24,842 nucleotides of DNA from assembly GCA_964569315.1 (NCBI GenBank), contig CAZMUZ010000051.1:1-24842 (forward strand). The letters are read 5' to 3'. The notes beneath the pieces were generated by a model, which saw only the letters and a list, made by a program, of their open reading frames with translations, did not search any database and was not told the DNA's origin. The stretch comes from CADEFF01 sp964569315 (lineage in GTDB: Bacteria; Pseudomonadota; Alphaproteobacteria; Dongiales; Dongiaceae). The translations under genes and the position numbers were made by a program. Within the stretch, counting starts at the first letter, position 1. Every line of letters begins with the position of its first letter. Of the stretch, positions 7,722-15,538 are shown one piece after another.

Positions 7722-8069
7722 ATGCGCTGGACAATCCAACAGGCGTCGGTCGAGATCGGCGTCGAGGCGACGGTGATCGAGACCTGGATCGAGCAGCAAT
7801 GGGTGCTGCCCGCGGATCGCCAGCCGGCCGAGCGAGGCGCCGCCGGCGAAAGCTACATCTTCGAGGATCTCGATCTCGCGCGGCTGCGGTTGATCAACGA
7901 GCTGCTGGGCGAGCTGCAGATCGGCGAGGAAGCCGTTCCCGTGGTGCTCGGTCTCCTCGATCAGCTCTACGACGCCCGACGCGCCTTCGAGGAGCTCGAA
8001 AGCGCCATCGCCGACTGCTCCGAGGGCACCCGGACCGAGATCGCGGCCCGGGTCGCGCGGCGGCGCTGA
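7722..8069 (+). CDS. cbpM: CbpM-like chaperone modulator (MerR-like fold)
   Basis: Small cytoplasmic protein, 115 residues, starting 1 base after the J-protein stop with an AAGGTG ribosome site inside that gene. The N-terminal part (about 3-50) reads as a MerR-like helix-turn-helix with a YIFEDLDLARLRLINELL recognition segment. A C-terminal helix follows with VVLGLLDQLYDARR. In E. coli, CbpM binds the J domain of CbpA and blocks its activity. Gene pairing and fold support the same role here. A MerR-type DNA-binding regulator is the alternative, but its length and the lack of an effector domain argue for the modulator. Confidence 0.8.
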   Translation: MRWTIQQASVEIGVEATVIETWIEQQWVLPADRQPAERGAAGESYIFEDLDLARLRLINELLGELQIGEEAVPVVLGLLDQLYDARRAFEELESAIADCSEGTRTEIAARVARRR

Positions 8070-8132
8070 CGTTTCGGCGACAGTCGCGGCCGCGTTCGTC
8101 GCAATTGCCCGCAACCCACGGAAACGCAGAGA

Positions 8133-8161
8133 TTTTCAGCCCTTTGCCGATCGTGTAGGAT
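8133..8161 (+). promoter_or_regulatory. Candidate sigma-70-type promoter of fabI
   Basis: TTTTCA at 8133-8138 and TAGGAT at 8156-8161 are spaced by 17 bases; each matches four of six consensus positions. The -10 element ends 44 bases before the chosen fabI start, in the only gap between cbpM and fabI. This is a prediction by eye. Confidence 0.35.
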
Positions 8162-8205
8162 GCCGCCGAGTCGGCAAGCGGGCCGGCTTCACCATGAGGA
8201 ATTGC

Positions 8206-9045
8206 ATGGCATCCAGTTCGGGTCTGATGGCCGGGAAGCGCGGCCTCATCATGGGGGTGGCGAACGAACGGTCGATCGCCTGGGGCATCGCGCGCGCGGT
8301 CGCCGAGCAGGGCGCGGAGCTCGCCTTCACCTTCCAGGGGGAAGCCCTCGAGAAGCGCGTCCGCCCGCTCGCCGAGTCGATCGGCGTAAAGCACGTGCTG
8401 CCTTGCGACGTCGGCGACGATGCCAGCATCGACGGCGCCTTCGCCGAGCTCGGCCGTCACTGGGACCGGCTCGATTTCCTGGTCCATGCCATCGCCTTCT
8501 CGGACAAGGACGAGCTCAAGGGCCTCTATCTCGATACGAGCCGCGCCAACTTCGCCATGACGATGGACATCTCCTGCTACTCCTTCACCGCCGTCGCCCA
8601 GCGCGCGGCGAGGCTGATGACGGCGGGCGGCAGTCTCGTCACCCTCACCTATTACGGCGCCGAGCGCGTCATGCCGCATTACAACGTGATGGGCGTGGCC
8701 AAGGCCGCGCTCGAGGCGAGCGTGCGCTATCTCGCGGCCGACCTCGGCAAGCGCGACATCCGCGTGAACGCGATCTCGGCCGGGCCGATCAAGACCCTCG
8801 CCGCGTCCGGCATCGGCGACTTCCGCTACATCCTGCGCTGGAACGAGCTGAACGCGCCGCTGAAGCGGAACGTCACCACCGACCAGGTCGGCGGCGCCGG
8901 GCTCTATCTTCTCTCGGATCTGTCGGCCGGCGTCACCGGCGAGGTGCATCACGTGGATAGCGGTTACCACGTCGTCGGCATGCTCAATACCGATTCGGCG
9001 CATGAAATCGCCCAGCTCCTGCAAGGCTTCGAGGTAAAACCCTGA
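8206..9045 (+). CDS. fabI: Enoyl-[acyl-carrier-protein] reductase, NADH type
   Basis: Catalyses the last reduction of each fatty-acid elongation cycle (trans-2-enoyl-ACP to acyl-ACP). It has 279 residues from the ATG at 8206, chosen because GAGGA precedes it by 5 bases; an ATG at 8194 would overlap that site. The divergent SDR features of FabI are present: GVANERSIAWG cofactor loop (17-27), active-site Tyr159 and Lys166 (YNVMGVAK), a further Tyr149, and the substrate loop AASGIGDFRYIL. The residue matching E. coli Gly93, part of the triclosan site, is Ala97 (HAIAFSD). aroC starts 3 bases after the stop, so the two are probably one transcript. Confidence 0.95.
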   Translation: MASSSGLMAGKRGLIMGVANERSIAWGIARAVAEQGAELAFTFQGEALEKRVRPLAESIGVKHVLPCDVGDDASIDGAFAELGRHWDRLDFLVHAIAFSDKDELKGLYLDTSRANFAMTMDISCYSFTAVAQRAARLMTAGGSLVTLTYYGAERVMPHYNVMGVAKAALEASVRYLAADLGKRDIRVNAISAGPIKTLAASGIGDFRYILRWNELNAPLKRNVTTDQVGGAGLYLLSDLSAGVTGEVHHVDSGYHVVGMLNTDSAHEIAQLLQGFEVKP

Positions 9046-9048
9046 GCG

Positions 9049-10131
9049 ATGTCCCACAATAGCTTCGGCCACCTGTTCCGCTTCACGAGCTGGGGCGAAA
9101 GCCACGGGCCCGCGATCGGCTGCGTGGTGGACGGCACGCCGCCCCGCATCGCGCTCGCCGAGGCCGATCTCCAGCATTGGCTCGACCGCCGCCGGCCCGG
9201 CCAGTCGCGCTTCACCACGCAGCGTCGCGAAGCCGACCAGGTGAAGATCCTGTCCGGCCTGTTCGAGGGCGTCACCACCGGCACGCCCATCGGCCTCCTG
9301 ATCGAGAACCAGGACCAGCGCTCGAAGGACTATGGCGAGATCGCCGACCGGTTCCGGCCCGGCCATGCCGACTACACCTACTGGAAGAAATACGGCATCC
9401 GGGACTATCGCGGCGGCGGCCGCTCCTCGGCGCGCGAGACCGCGATGCGCGTCGCCGCCGGCGGCGTCGCCCGCAAGGTCTTGAGCCACATCCTCGGCGA
9501 GGGGGTGGCGATCCGCGGCGCGCTGATCCAGGTCGGCAAGCATCGAATCGACCGGTCGCGCTGGGACTGGGACGCGACCGAAGCCAATCCCTTCTGGTGC
9601 CCCGATGCGAAGACGGCCGGCGTCTGGGAGGATGCCATCGACGGCGCGCGCAAGGCCGGCTCCTCGCTCGGCGCGGTCGTCGAGGTGACGGCCTCCGGCA
9701 TCCCGGCCGGGCTCGGCGCGCCGATCTACGGCAAGCTCGACGCCGACCTCGCCGCCGCCATGATGAGCATCAACGCCGTGAAGGGCGTGGAGATCGGCGA
9801 GGGCTTCGCCGCGGCCGAGCTCGGCGGCGAGGAGAATGCCGACGAGATGCGGATGCGGAACGGCAAGGTCGCCTTCACCGGCAATCGCGCGGGCGGCATC
9901 CTTGGCGGCATCTCGACCGGACAGGAGATCGTGGTCCGCTTCGCCGTGAAGCCGACCAGCTCGATCCTGAACGATCGCAAGACGGTGACCGAGCGCGGAG
10001 AGGAGGTGACGATCTCCACCAAGGGCCGGCACGACCCTTGCGTCGGCATTCGCGCCGTCCCGGTCGGCGAAGCCATGCTCGCCATCGTACTCGCCGACCA
10101 TTTGCTCCGCCACCGCGCGCAGAACGGCTGA
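9049..10131 (+). CDS. aroC: Chorismate synthase
   Basis: Final enzyme of the shikimate pathway: converts 5-enolpyruvylshikimate 3-phosphate to chorismate using reduced FMN. It has 360 residues, the usual length. Signature segments are SWGESHGPAIGCVVDG near the N-terminus, RRPGQSR, the long RDYRGGGRSSARETAMRVAAGG region, GGISTGQEIVVRFAVKPTSS, and RHDPCVGIRAVPVGEAM near the end. It follows fabI by 3 bases; a GAGG element lies about 14 bases upstream, so translation may depend partly on coupling. Its stop is 9 bases from the stop of the convergent rlmD. Confidence 0.96.
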   Translation: MSHNSFGHLFRFTSWGESHGPAIGCVVDGTPPRIALAEADLQHWLDRRRPGQSRFTTQRREADQVKILSGLFEGVTTGTPIGLLIENQDQRSKDYGEIADRFRPGHADYTYWKKYGIRDYRGGGRSSARETAMRVAAGGVARKVLSHILGEGVAIRGALIQVGKHRIDRSRWDWDATEANPFWCPDAKTAGVWEDAIDGARKAGSSLGAVVEVTASGIPAGLGAPIYGKLDADLAAAMMSINAVKGVEIGEGFAAAELGGEENADEMRMRNGKVAFTGNRAGGILGGISTGQEIVVRFAVKPTSSILNDRKTVTERGEEVTISTKGRHDPCVGIRAVPVGEAMLAIVLADHLLRHRAQNG

Positions 10132-10140
10132 CGCCCCCCT

Positions 10141-11433
10141 CTACCGGCTGAAGCAGGCCACCAGCTCGAGATGCGGCGACCAGGGGAACTGGTCGACCGG
10201 CAGTGCCCAGTCGAGCGTCATCCCGCCATCGACCAGCAGGCGCGCATCGCGCGCGAAGCTCACCGGATTGCAGGACAGGGCGACCACGCGGGCGATCGCC
10301 GACGCCGCGAGCGCACGCGACTGCGCGGCGGCACCGGCGCGCGGCGGGTCGAAGAGGACGGCATCGAACCGCGCGAGCTCGCTCGGCTGCAGCGGTGAAC
10401 GCTCGAGATCGCGCCGCTCGGTCGTCAGGCGCTGGCCGAGCCCGGCGCGCTTCGCCGCCGCCGCGAGGGCAGCGATGGCGGCCCGATCGCCCTCCACCGC
10501 ATGCACGCTCGCAAGCTTCGCGAGCGGCAGGCTGAAGCTGCCGCAGCCGGCGAAGAGATCGGCGACGCGCTTGCGGTCCCCGGTCGCTTCCTCGACGGCC
10601 GTCCGCAGGGCCGCCTCCCCTTCCCGGCTCGGCTGCAGGAAGGCGCCGGGCGGCAGATCGACGGCCACCCCGCCGAACGCGACCTGCGGCGTGCCGAGCT
10701 GGAGCAGCGGTTCCGGCTCTCCGCCGGGCGCCACCCAGCTCACCCGCATCAGACGATGCTCGCCCGCGATGCCGGCGATCGCGGCCCGCGCACCCGCGCC
10801 CGGCGGCCGGCCGCGCTGTTCGATCAGGAGATCGATGCCGCCTGCCGTCTCCGCGACCTCCAGGCTGGCGCTCCCGCCCTCGTCGAGAACCGCATCGGCG
10901 ACGGCGCGAAAGGCGGGCAGCGCCGCCTGCAGCAGCGGCGTCAGCAGGGGGCATTCCGCGAGGTCGAGAACCCGATGGCTGGCCCGCTCGTGAAATCCGA
11001 CCCGGAGGCGACCTCCCTTCCGCAAGGCCGCCAGCCGCGCGCGCCGCCGACGGCCGGGCGCGATGGCGACGAGCGGGCGCAGGCTGCCCGGATCCAGCCC
11101 ACGCCGTTCCAGCGCGGTGCGCAACAGGCCCGATTTCCAGGCGACATAGCGGGCGGGCTCGAGATGCTGGAGCTGGCAGCCGCCGCAGGTCCCGAAATGC
11201 CGGCAGGCGGGATCGATCCGCCCCTCTCCCGCACCGAGCCGCTCCAGCACCGTCGCCGCCCTGCCCTCGCCGCGCCGCTCGCCGAGCCGCAGGCGGACCC
11301 GGTCGCCCGGCAGGGTGAAGGGCACGAAGATCGCACAGCCTTCATGCTGCGCGATGCCGTCGCCCTGCGCCCCCAGGCTCTCGATGGCGACGACAGGCGC
11401 TGCCTCGCGCGACGGCGGGGTCGGGACGTTCAT
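10141..11433 (-). CDS. rlmD: 23S rRNA (uracil-C5)-methyltransferase, RlmD/RumA type
   Basis: SAM-dependent enzyme of 430 residues, expected to methylate a uridine of 23S rRNA (U1939 in E. coli). An N-terminal TRAM domain (about 12-65) is followed by a 4Fe-4S cysteine set C77, C83, C86 and C161 (CRHFGTCGGC). The C-terminal Rossmann fold holds the SAM loop DLFAGCGSFSLPLA (292-305), DPPRAG (362-367), nucleophile Cys388 in SCNP, and base Glu423 (HLELVACFSR). RlmD, RlmC and TrmA share this chemistry. The TRAM domain and Fe-S cluster exclude TrmA, and RlmD is favoured over RlmC only by general likelihood. It is divergent from sppA across a gap with tandem repeats. Confidence 0.88.
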   Translation of the reverse strand: MNVPTPPSREAAPVVAIESLGAQGDGIAQHEGCAIFVPFTLPGDRVRLRLGERRGEGRAATVLERLGAGEGRIDPACRHFGTCGGCQLQHLEPARYVAWKSGLLRTALERRGLDPGSLRPLVAIAPGRRRRARLAALRKGGRLRVGFHERASHRVLDLAECPLLTPLLQAALPAFRAVADAVLDEGGSASLEVAETAGGIDLLIEQRGRPPGAGARAAIAGIAGEHRLMRVSWVAPGGEPEPLLQLGTPQVAFGGVAVDLPPGAFLQPSREGEAALRTAVEEATGDRKRVADLFAGCGSFSLPLAKLASVHAVEGDRAAIAALAAAAKRAGLGQRLTTERRDLERSPLQPSELARFDAVLFDPPRAGAAAQSRALAASAIARVVALSCNPVSFARDARLLVDGGMTLDWALPVDQFPWSPHLELVACFSR

Positions 11434-11460
11434 CGGCGGACTTTACCGGCTCGCCCCGGG

Positions 11461-11520
11461 ATCGAGAAAGAGCGCATCGAGAAAGAGCGCATCGGGAAAG
11501 GCCGCCTCGGGAAAGGCGGG
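11461..11520. repeat. 15-bp tandem repeat, four copies
   Basis: Four head-to-tail 15-base units occupy 11461-11475, 11476-11490, 11491-11505 and 11506-11520. The first two are identical (ATCGAGAAAGAGCGC); the third and fourth have drifted (ATCGGGAAAGGCCGC, CTCGGGAAAGGCGGG). The array sits in the 151-base gap between divergent rlmD and sppA, so it is probably part of a promoter region. Because the unit is a multiple of three, the frame leading into sppA stays open through it. Confidence 0.9.
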
Positions 11521-11584
11521 CCGGCTCCCTTGCGACGCGCGGACGCGCTTGTCGCCGCCCGGGCGGACGGGCAAGCTTCCCCGC

Positions 11585-13360
11585 ATGAGACGGCTCCTGA
11601 AATGGATCGGCGGCATTCTGCTGGTCATGCTCGCGCTGATCGGCGTCACCGTGCTGATCGGCGCCGTCGCCATCGGCTTCGGCCTCCGCGAGATGGCGAA
11701 GCTCGAGCGCCCGATACCCGAGCAGGCGGTCCTGACGCTCGATATCGGGGATGGGCTCGCCGAGACCACGGCCGGCAACCCGCTGGTCTTCGCCGGTTTC
11801 GACAAGCGGATCGGCCTTGACGAAATCCTTCGCGGGCTTGCCGAGGCGGGCCGCGATCCGCGCATCAAGGGCCTGGTCGTGAAGCTCGGCAGCGGCGAGC
11901 TCAACCTCGCCCAGGCGAGCGAGATCGGCACTGCGGTGCGCGCGTTCCGCGCCACCGGCAAGTTCGCCCTCGCCTTTGCGGAAACCTTCGGCGAGGCGGG
12001 CGACGCCAATACGCATTATCTGCTGGCGACCGCCTTCGACCAGATCTGGATGCAGCCTTCCGGCTCGCTCGGCTTGACCGGCCTGCGGCTCGAGACGCCG
12101 TTTCTCCGCAGCGCCCTTGCCGATCTCGGCATCGAACCGCGGATGGATCGACGCCGGGAATATAAGGGCGCCGTCGATACCTTCATCGCCGACGCCATGC
12201 CCGCGCCCTTACGGGAGAACCTCCAGCGGCTGGTCGATTCCCTCGTCGCGCAGATCGCGGCCGCCATCGCGCCGCGGCTCGAGGGCGACGCCGCGGCGGC
12301 GCGGGCGCTGATCGACCGCGGGCCGTTCCTGCCGGAAGACGCGCTCGCCGCCAGGCTCGTCGATCGGCTTGGCTATTGGGACGAGGTCGAATCCGAGGTC
12401 GATTCCCTGAGCCAGGCCGCCGACGGCTACAGCCTCGCCGACTATGCGCGCGGGCTCGAGCCCGCCGCCGATGCCGCCCGGGTCGCGATCGTCTATGGCC
12501 TCGGCCCGGTGATGCTTGGCGAGAGCGACGAGGATCCGCTGCTCGATAGCTGGTCGATGGGCGCCAAGACGGTCTCGGAGGCGATCCGCGAAGCGCGGCT
12601 CGACCCCGCCGTGAAGGCCATCATCTTCCGCATCGACAGCCCCGGCGGCTCCTACGTCGCCGCCGACACGATCTGGCGCGAGGTGGACCAGGCGCGCCGC
12701 AGCGGCAAGCCGATCGTGGTCTCGATGGGCGGGGTCGCCGCCTCGGGCGGCTATTTCGTCGCGGCGCCCGCTTCGCTCATCCTCGCCGAGCCGACCACCA
12801 TCACCGGCTCGATCGGCGTGTTCTCCGGCAAGTTCCTGCTGACCGGGCTCTGGGACAAGCTCGGCATCCGCTGGGACGCGGTGCAGGCCGGCACCAACGC
12901 CGACATGGGCAGCTTCAATGCGGACTATTCGCCCGAGGGCTGGGCGAAGCTGCAGGCCGAGCTCGACCGGATCTATGCGGATTTCGTCGGCAAGGTCTCG
13001 GCGGGCCGCAAGCTCGATCCCGCCGCGGTCGAAGCCATCGCCAAGGGCCAGGTCTGGAGCGGCGCGGATGCCGAGGCGAACGGCCTGGTGGATCGGCTGG
13101 GCGGGCTCGGCGAGGCCGTCGTGGCGGTGCGCGAGCTGCTCGGCCTCGCGCCGGACGCCGCGGTTGCGCTCATGCCCTATCCGAAGCATCGCGACGGCTT
13201 CGCAGCGCTCATCGAGCGCTTCACCGGAACCGGGAGCCTGACCGGAACCGTGCTCGAGCTCGCCGCCGCGCTGCGGGAAATCCGCACGATGCTGGGGCTG
13301 GATCGCCTGGTGCAGAACGAGCCGCGGCTCGAGATGACACCGCTCCGCACGGCGCCTTAG
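11585..13360 (+). CDS. sppA: Signal peptide peptidase SppA, 67K type
   Basis: Membrane-anchored serine protease that degrades cleaved signal peptides, 591 residues. A short basic N-terminus (MRRLLKW) and one membrane helix (about 8-34) anchor it, with the protease domains in the periplasm. It has the two-domain layout of the long SppA class: the N-terminal repeat supplies the general-base Lys194 (EYKGAVDTF), and the C-terminal repeat the nucleophile Ser387 (AASGGYFVA), matching Lys209/Ser409 of E. coli. GSIGVFSGKF and GQVWSGADAEANGLVD are also family marks. I chose the ATG at 11585 because the anchor starts there; the frame is open upstream, and the ribosome site is weak. Confidence 0.92.
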   Translation: MRRLLKWIGGILLVMLALIGVTVLIGAVAIGFGLREMAKLERPIPEQAVLTLDIGDGLAETTAGNPLVFAGFDKRIGLDEILRGLAEAGRDPRIKGLVVKLGSGELNLAQASEIGTAVRAFRATGKFALAFAETFGEAGDANTHYLLATAFDQIWMQPSGSLGLTGLRLETPFLRSALADLGIEPRMDRRREYKGAVDTFIADAMPAPLRENLQRLVDSLVAQIAAAIAPRLEGDAAAARALIDRGPFLPEDALAARLVDRLGYWDEVESEVDSLSQAADGYSLADYARGLEPAADAARVAIVYGLGPVMLGESDEDPLLDSWSMGAKTVSEAIREARLDPAVKAIIFRIDSPGGSYVAADTIWREVDQARRSGKPIVVSMGGVAASGGYFVAAPASLILAEPTTITGSIGVFSGKFLLTGLWDKLGIRWDAVQAGTNADMGSFNADYSPEGWAKLQAELDRIYADFVGKVSAGRKLDPAAVEAIAKGQVWSGADAEANGLVDRLGGLGEAVVAVRELLGLAPDAAVALMPYPKHRDGFAALIERFTGTGSLTGTVLELAAALREIRTMLGLDRLVQNEPRLEMTPLRTAP

Positions 13361-13373
13361 CCGGCCCCGCGGA

Positions 13374-14144
13374 TCAGCCGGCGCCGCGCAGGCCGGCGAT
13401 CAGGAATTCGCGGTTGCCCTCGGGGCCGGTGATCGGGCTCGGCGTCAACCCGAGCACCCGCCAGCCCGGCTGCCGCGCGAGCCAGGCGGCGATCCGTTCG
13501 CAGACCTCGTCATGCAGCGCCGGATCGCGCACCACGCCGCCCTTGCCGACCTCGGCGGGGCCCACCTCGAACTGCGGCTTGATGAGGGCGACGAGCCAGG
13601 CTTCGGCGGCGGCGAGCGAAAGGGCGGCCGGCAGCACCGTCTCCAGCCCGATGAAGCTCGCATCGCAGACGATCGCCCCGGGCGCCTCCGGCACCTGGTC
13701 GCGCGAGAGGTGCCGCGCGTTGGTGCGCTCCAGCACCGTGACCTTCGGGTCCTGGCGCAGCTTCCAGGCAAGCTGCCCGTGGCCGACATCGACCGCATAG
13801 ACCCGCGCCGCGCCGCCATGAAGCAGCACGTCGGTGAAGCCGCCGGTCGAGGCGCCGACATCGAGGCAGATGCGGCCCGCGGGCGAGAGGCCGAAATGCG
13901 CGAGCCCGTGGGCGAGCTTGACGCCGCCGCGCGAGACCCAGGGGTGATCGCGCCCGCGCAGCTCGAGTGGCGCATCCTCGGGAAGGGCATCGCCCGGCTT
14001 CTCGATCCGGCGCTCGCCGCTATAGACGAGCCCGGCCAGCACCAGCGCCGCGGCCTTGCTGCGGCTCTCCGCGAGCTCGCGCTCGGCCAGCAGCAAATCG
14101 ACCCGCTTGCGCTTCGGTTTCCCCGGGGTCGGGCCGCGGCTCAT
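13374..14144 (-). CDS. tlyA: TlyA-family rRNA (cytidine-2'-O)-methyltransferase
   Basis: Protein of 256 residues with an N-terminal S4 RNA-binding domain (about 12-68; VDLLLAERELAESRSKAAAL) and an FtsJ-type SAM methyltransferase domain (about 72-252). The SAM loop is DVGASTGGFTDVLL (95-108). Lys76, Asp161, Lys189 and Glu246 fit the K-D-K-E set of 2'-O-methyltransferases. Mycobacterial TlyA methylates cytidines in 16S and 23S rRNA; related proteins were once called hemolysins. Its ATG overlaps the stop of the MATE gene (ATGA), with GGAG just upstream, so translation is probably coupled. It is the last gene of the isoprenoid run and ends 13 bases from the sppA stop. Confidence 0.9.
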   Translation of the reverse strand: MSRGPTPGKPKRKRVDLLLAERELAESRSKAAALVLAGLVYSGERRIEKPGDALPEDAPLELRGRDHPWVSRGGVKLAHGLAHFGLSPAGRICLDVGASTGGFTDVLLHGGAARVYAVDVGHGQLAWKLRQDPKVTVLERTNARHLSRDQVPEAPGAIVCDASFIGLETVLPAALSLAAAEAWLVALIKPQFEVGPAEVGKGGVVRDPALHDEVCERIAAWLARQPGWRVLGLTPSPITGPEGNREFLIAGLRGAG

Positions 14145-15538
14145 GCCGTCTCCGGGAGCGGTCGCCGGCTCAGCACATGGAAGCGCCAGGTGAAGACCGC
14201 GGCGCTCACCGTGAGTCCGAGCGCGACGCCGAGCCAGAGCCCGCGCGCGCCGAGGTCGAGGCCGAAGGCGAAATAGGCGCCCGCGCCGAGCCCCACCACG
14301 CCGAACCCGAAGAAGCCGAAGAGGAAGGGCCATGCGGTGTCGCCGAGGCCGCGCAGCGCGCCCGCCGCCACCACCTGGATGCCGTCCGACACCTGCGAGA
14401 CGGCGGCGATGAGCAGCAGACCGATCGTCACCTGGATCACCGCCTCGTTCCCGGCCTGCGCCGGGTCGAGGAAGATGCGCGCGATCGGCGCCGGAAACGC
14501 CCAGATGAGGAGTGCTACGAACACCATGTAGATGGCCGTCGTGACGATCGCGACGATGCCGACGCGACGGATGAACGAGACGTTCTTGAGGCCCTGGGCC
14601 AGCGCCACGCGCGTGGCCGCCGCCTGGCCGATCGCGACCGGCACCATGAAGAGGATCGAGAGGAAGGTCGAGGCCGCCTGGTTGGCGGCGAGCTCGGCGG
14701 TGCCGAGGACCCACATCAGGAGCGCGACCACGGTGAACATGGTGTTCTCGGCGACCGTCATGCCGCCCGCCGGCAGACCGAGCCGGAGCATACGGGCGAT
14801 CACCGGCCAGTCGATCGCGAGCAGACGCCGCGTCACGCCATAGCTACGAAAGCGCGGCGTCAGCTCGATATAGAGCACGAGCCCGCCCAGCATCGCCCAG
14901 CAGACGATGCTGGTCGCCCAGCCGGCGCCCGCCACGCCGAGCGCCGGAAAGCCGAAATGCCCGAAGACCAGCGCATAGTTGGCAAGAAGGTTCAGCGCCA
15001 CCGAGGCGACGGTGACGATGAGGATCGGCATGGTGTGGGCGAGTGCCGTCAGGAAACCGCGCAGCACGGTCGTCAGCATGTAGGGCAGGAAGCACCAGAG
15101 CACCGCCTGCACATAGGCCTCGACGAAGGGAAGGATCGCCGGATCCTGGTCGAGCAGCCCGAGGATCGGCGCCAGATGCCAGGAAAGCGCCATCGCCGGG
15201 ACGGACAGCAGCAGCGATACCCAGTAGCCCTGCCGCACGCTCGCCGCGACAGCGGCCATGTCGTTCTTGGCATGGGCCTCGGCGGCGAACACCCCGACCA
15301 TCGAGATCACCCCCATGCAGGCGAGCAGGAGGCTGAAAAAGATCGTGGCGGCGAGCCCGGCCGCGCCGAGCTCGAGCGGCCCGAGCCGGGCGACGACCAC
15401 CGTGTCGGTGAAGCTCATCGCCATCTCCGCGAGATAGGAGGCGGCGAGCGGCAGGGTCAGCGCCGCGAGAGCGGCGAGTTCGCCCGCGACGTTTTTCGTG
15501 GGAGCGATGGGTCCCTTCGGAGCCGGAGCTCCGGTCAA
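14141..15538 (-). CDS. MATE-family (NorM-like) efflux transporter
   Basis: Inner-membrane multidrug/Na+ or H+ antiporter of 465 residues with about twelve membrane helices. The first helix region ELAALAALTLPLAASYLAEM followed by SFTDTVVVARLG is typical of NorM-type MATE proteins, and the second half repeats the pattern (LGLPAGGMTVAENTMF). The only start upstream of helix 1 is TTG at 15538, which overlaps the dxs stop as TTGA and has GAGG 3 bases upstream. Its own stop overlaps tlyA as ATGA. It is therefore tightly embedded between dxs and tlyA. Substrates cannot be read; export of a cationic drug or a metabolite are both possible. Confidence 0.9.
   Translation of the reverse strand: MTGAPAPKGPIAPTKNVAGELAALAALTLPLAASYLAEMAMSFTDTVVVARLGPLELGAAGLAATIFFSLLLACMGVISMVGVFAAEAHAKNDMAAVAASVRQGYWVSLLLSVPAMALSWHLAPILGLLDQDPAILPFVEAYVQAVLWCFLPYMLTTVLRGFLTALAHTMPILIVTVASVALNLLANYALVFGHFGFPALGVAGAGWATSIVCWAMLGGLVLYIELTPRFRSYGVTRRLLAIDWPVIARMLRLGLPAGGMTVAENTMFTVVALLMWVLGTAELAANQAASTFLSILFMVPVAIGQAAATRVALAQGLKNVSFIRRVGIVAIVTTAIYMVFVALLIWAFPAPIARIFLDPAQAGNEAVIQVTIGLLLIAAVSQVSDGIQVVAAGALRGLGDTAWPFLFGFFGFGVVGLGAGAYFAFGLDLGARGLWLGVALGLTVSAAVFTWRFHVLSRRPLPETA

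Noticed and set aside
7722..8069. MerR-family transcription factor call for the gene after the J-protein
   Set aside because: The helix-turn-helix resemblance is real, but pairing with a CbpA-like gene and the short length fit the CbpM modulator better.
7894..10113. A 739-codon minus-strand open frame
   Set aside because: Antisense to cbpM, fabI and aroC, all with intact motifs; low-complexity composition and no domain.
11315..11584. N-terminal extension of SppA upstream of 11585
   Set aside because: It would overlap rlmD in antisense and place about 90 residues before the membrane anchor. A shorter extension from a rare start within the repeat remains open and is listed as a finding.
12209..13189. 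A 326-codon minus-strand open frame inside sppA
   Set aside because: The sense strand encodes the catalytic C-terminal half of SppA with its active-site Ser; the antisense frame shows no family.
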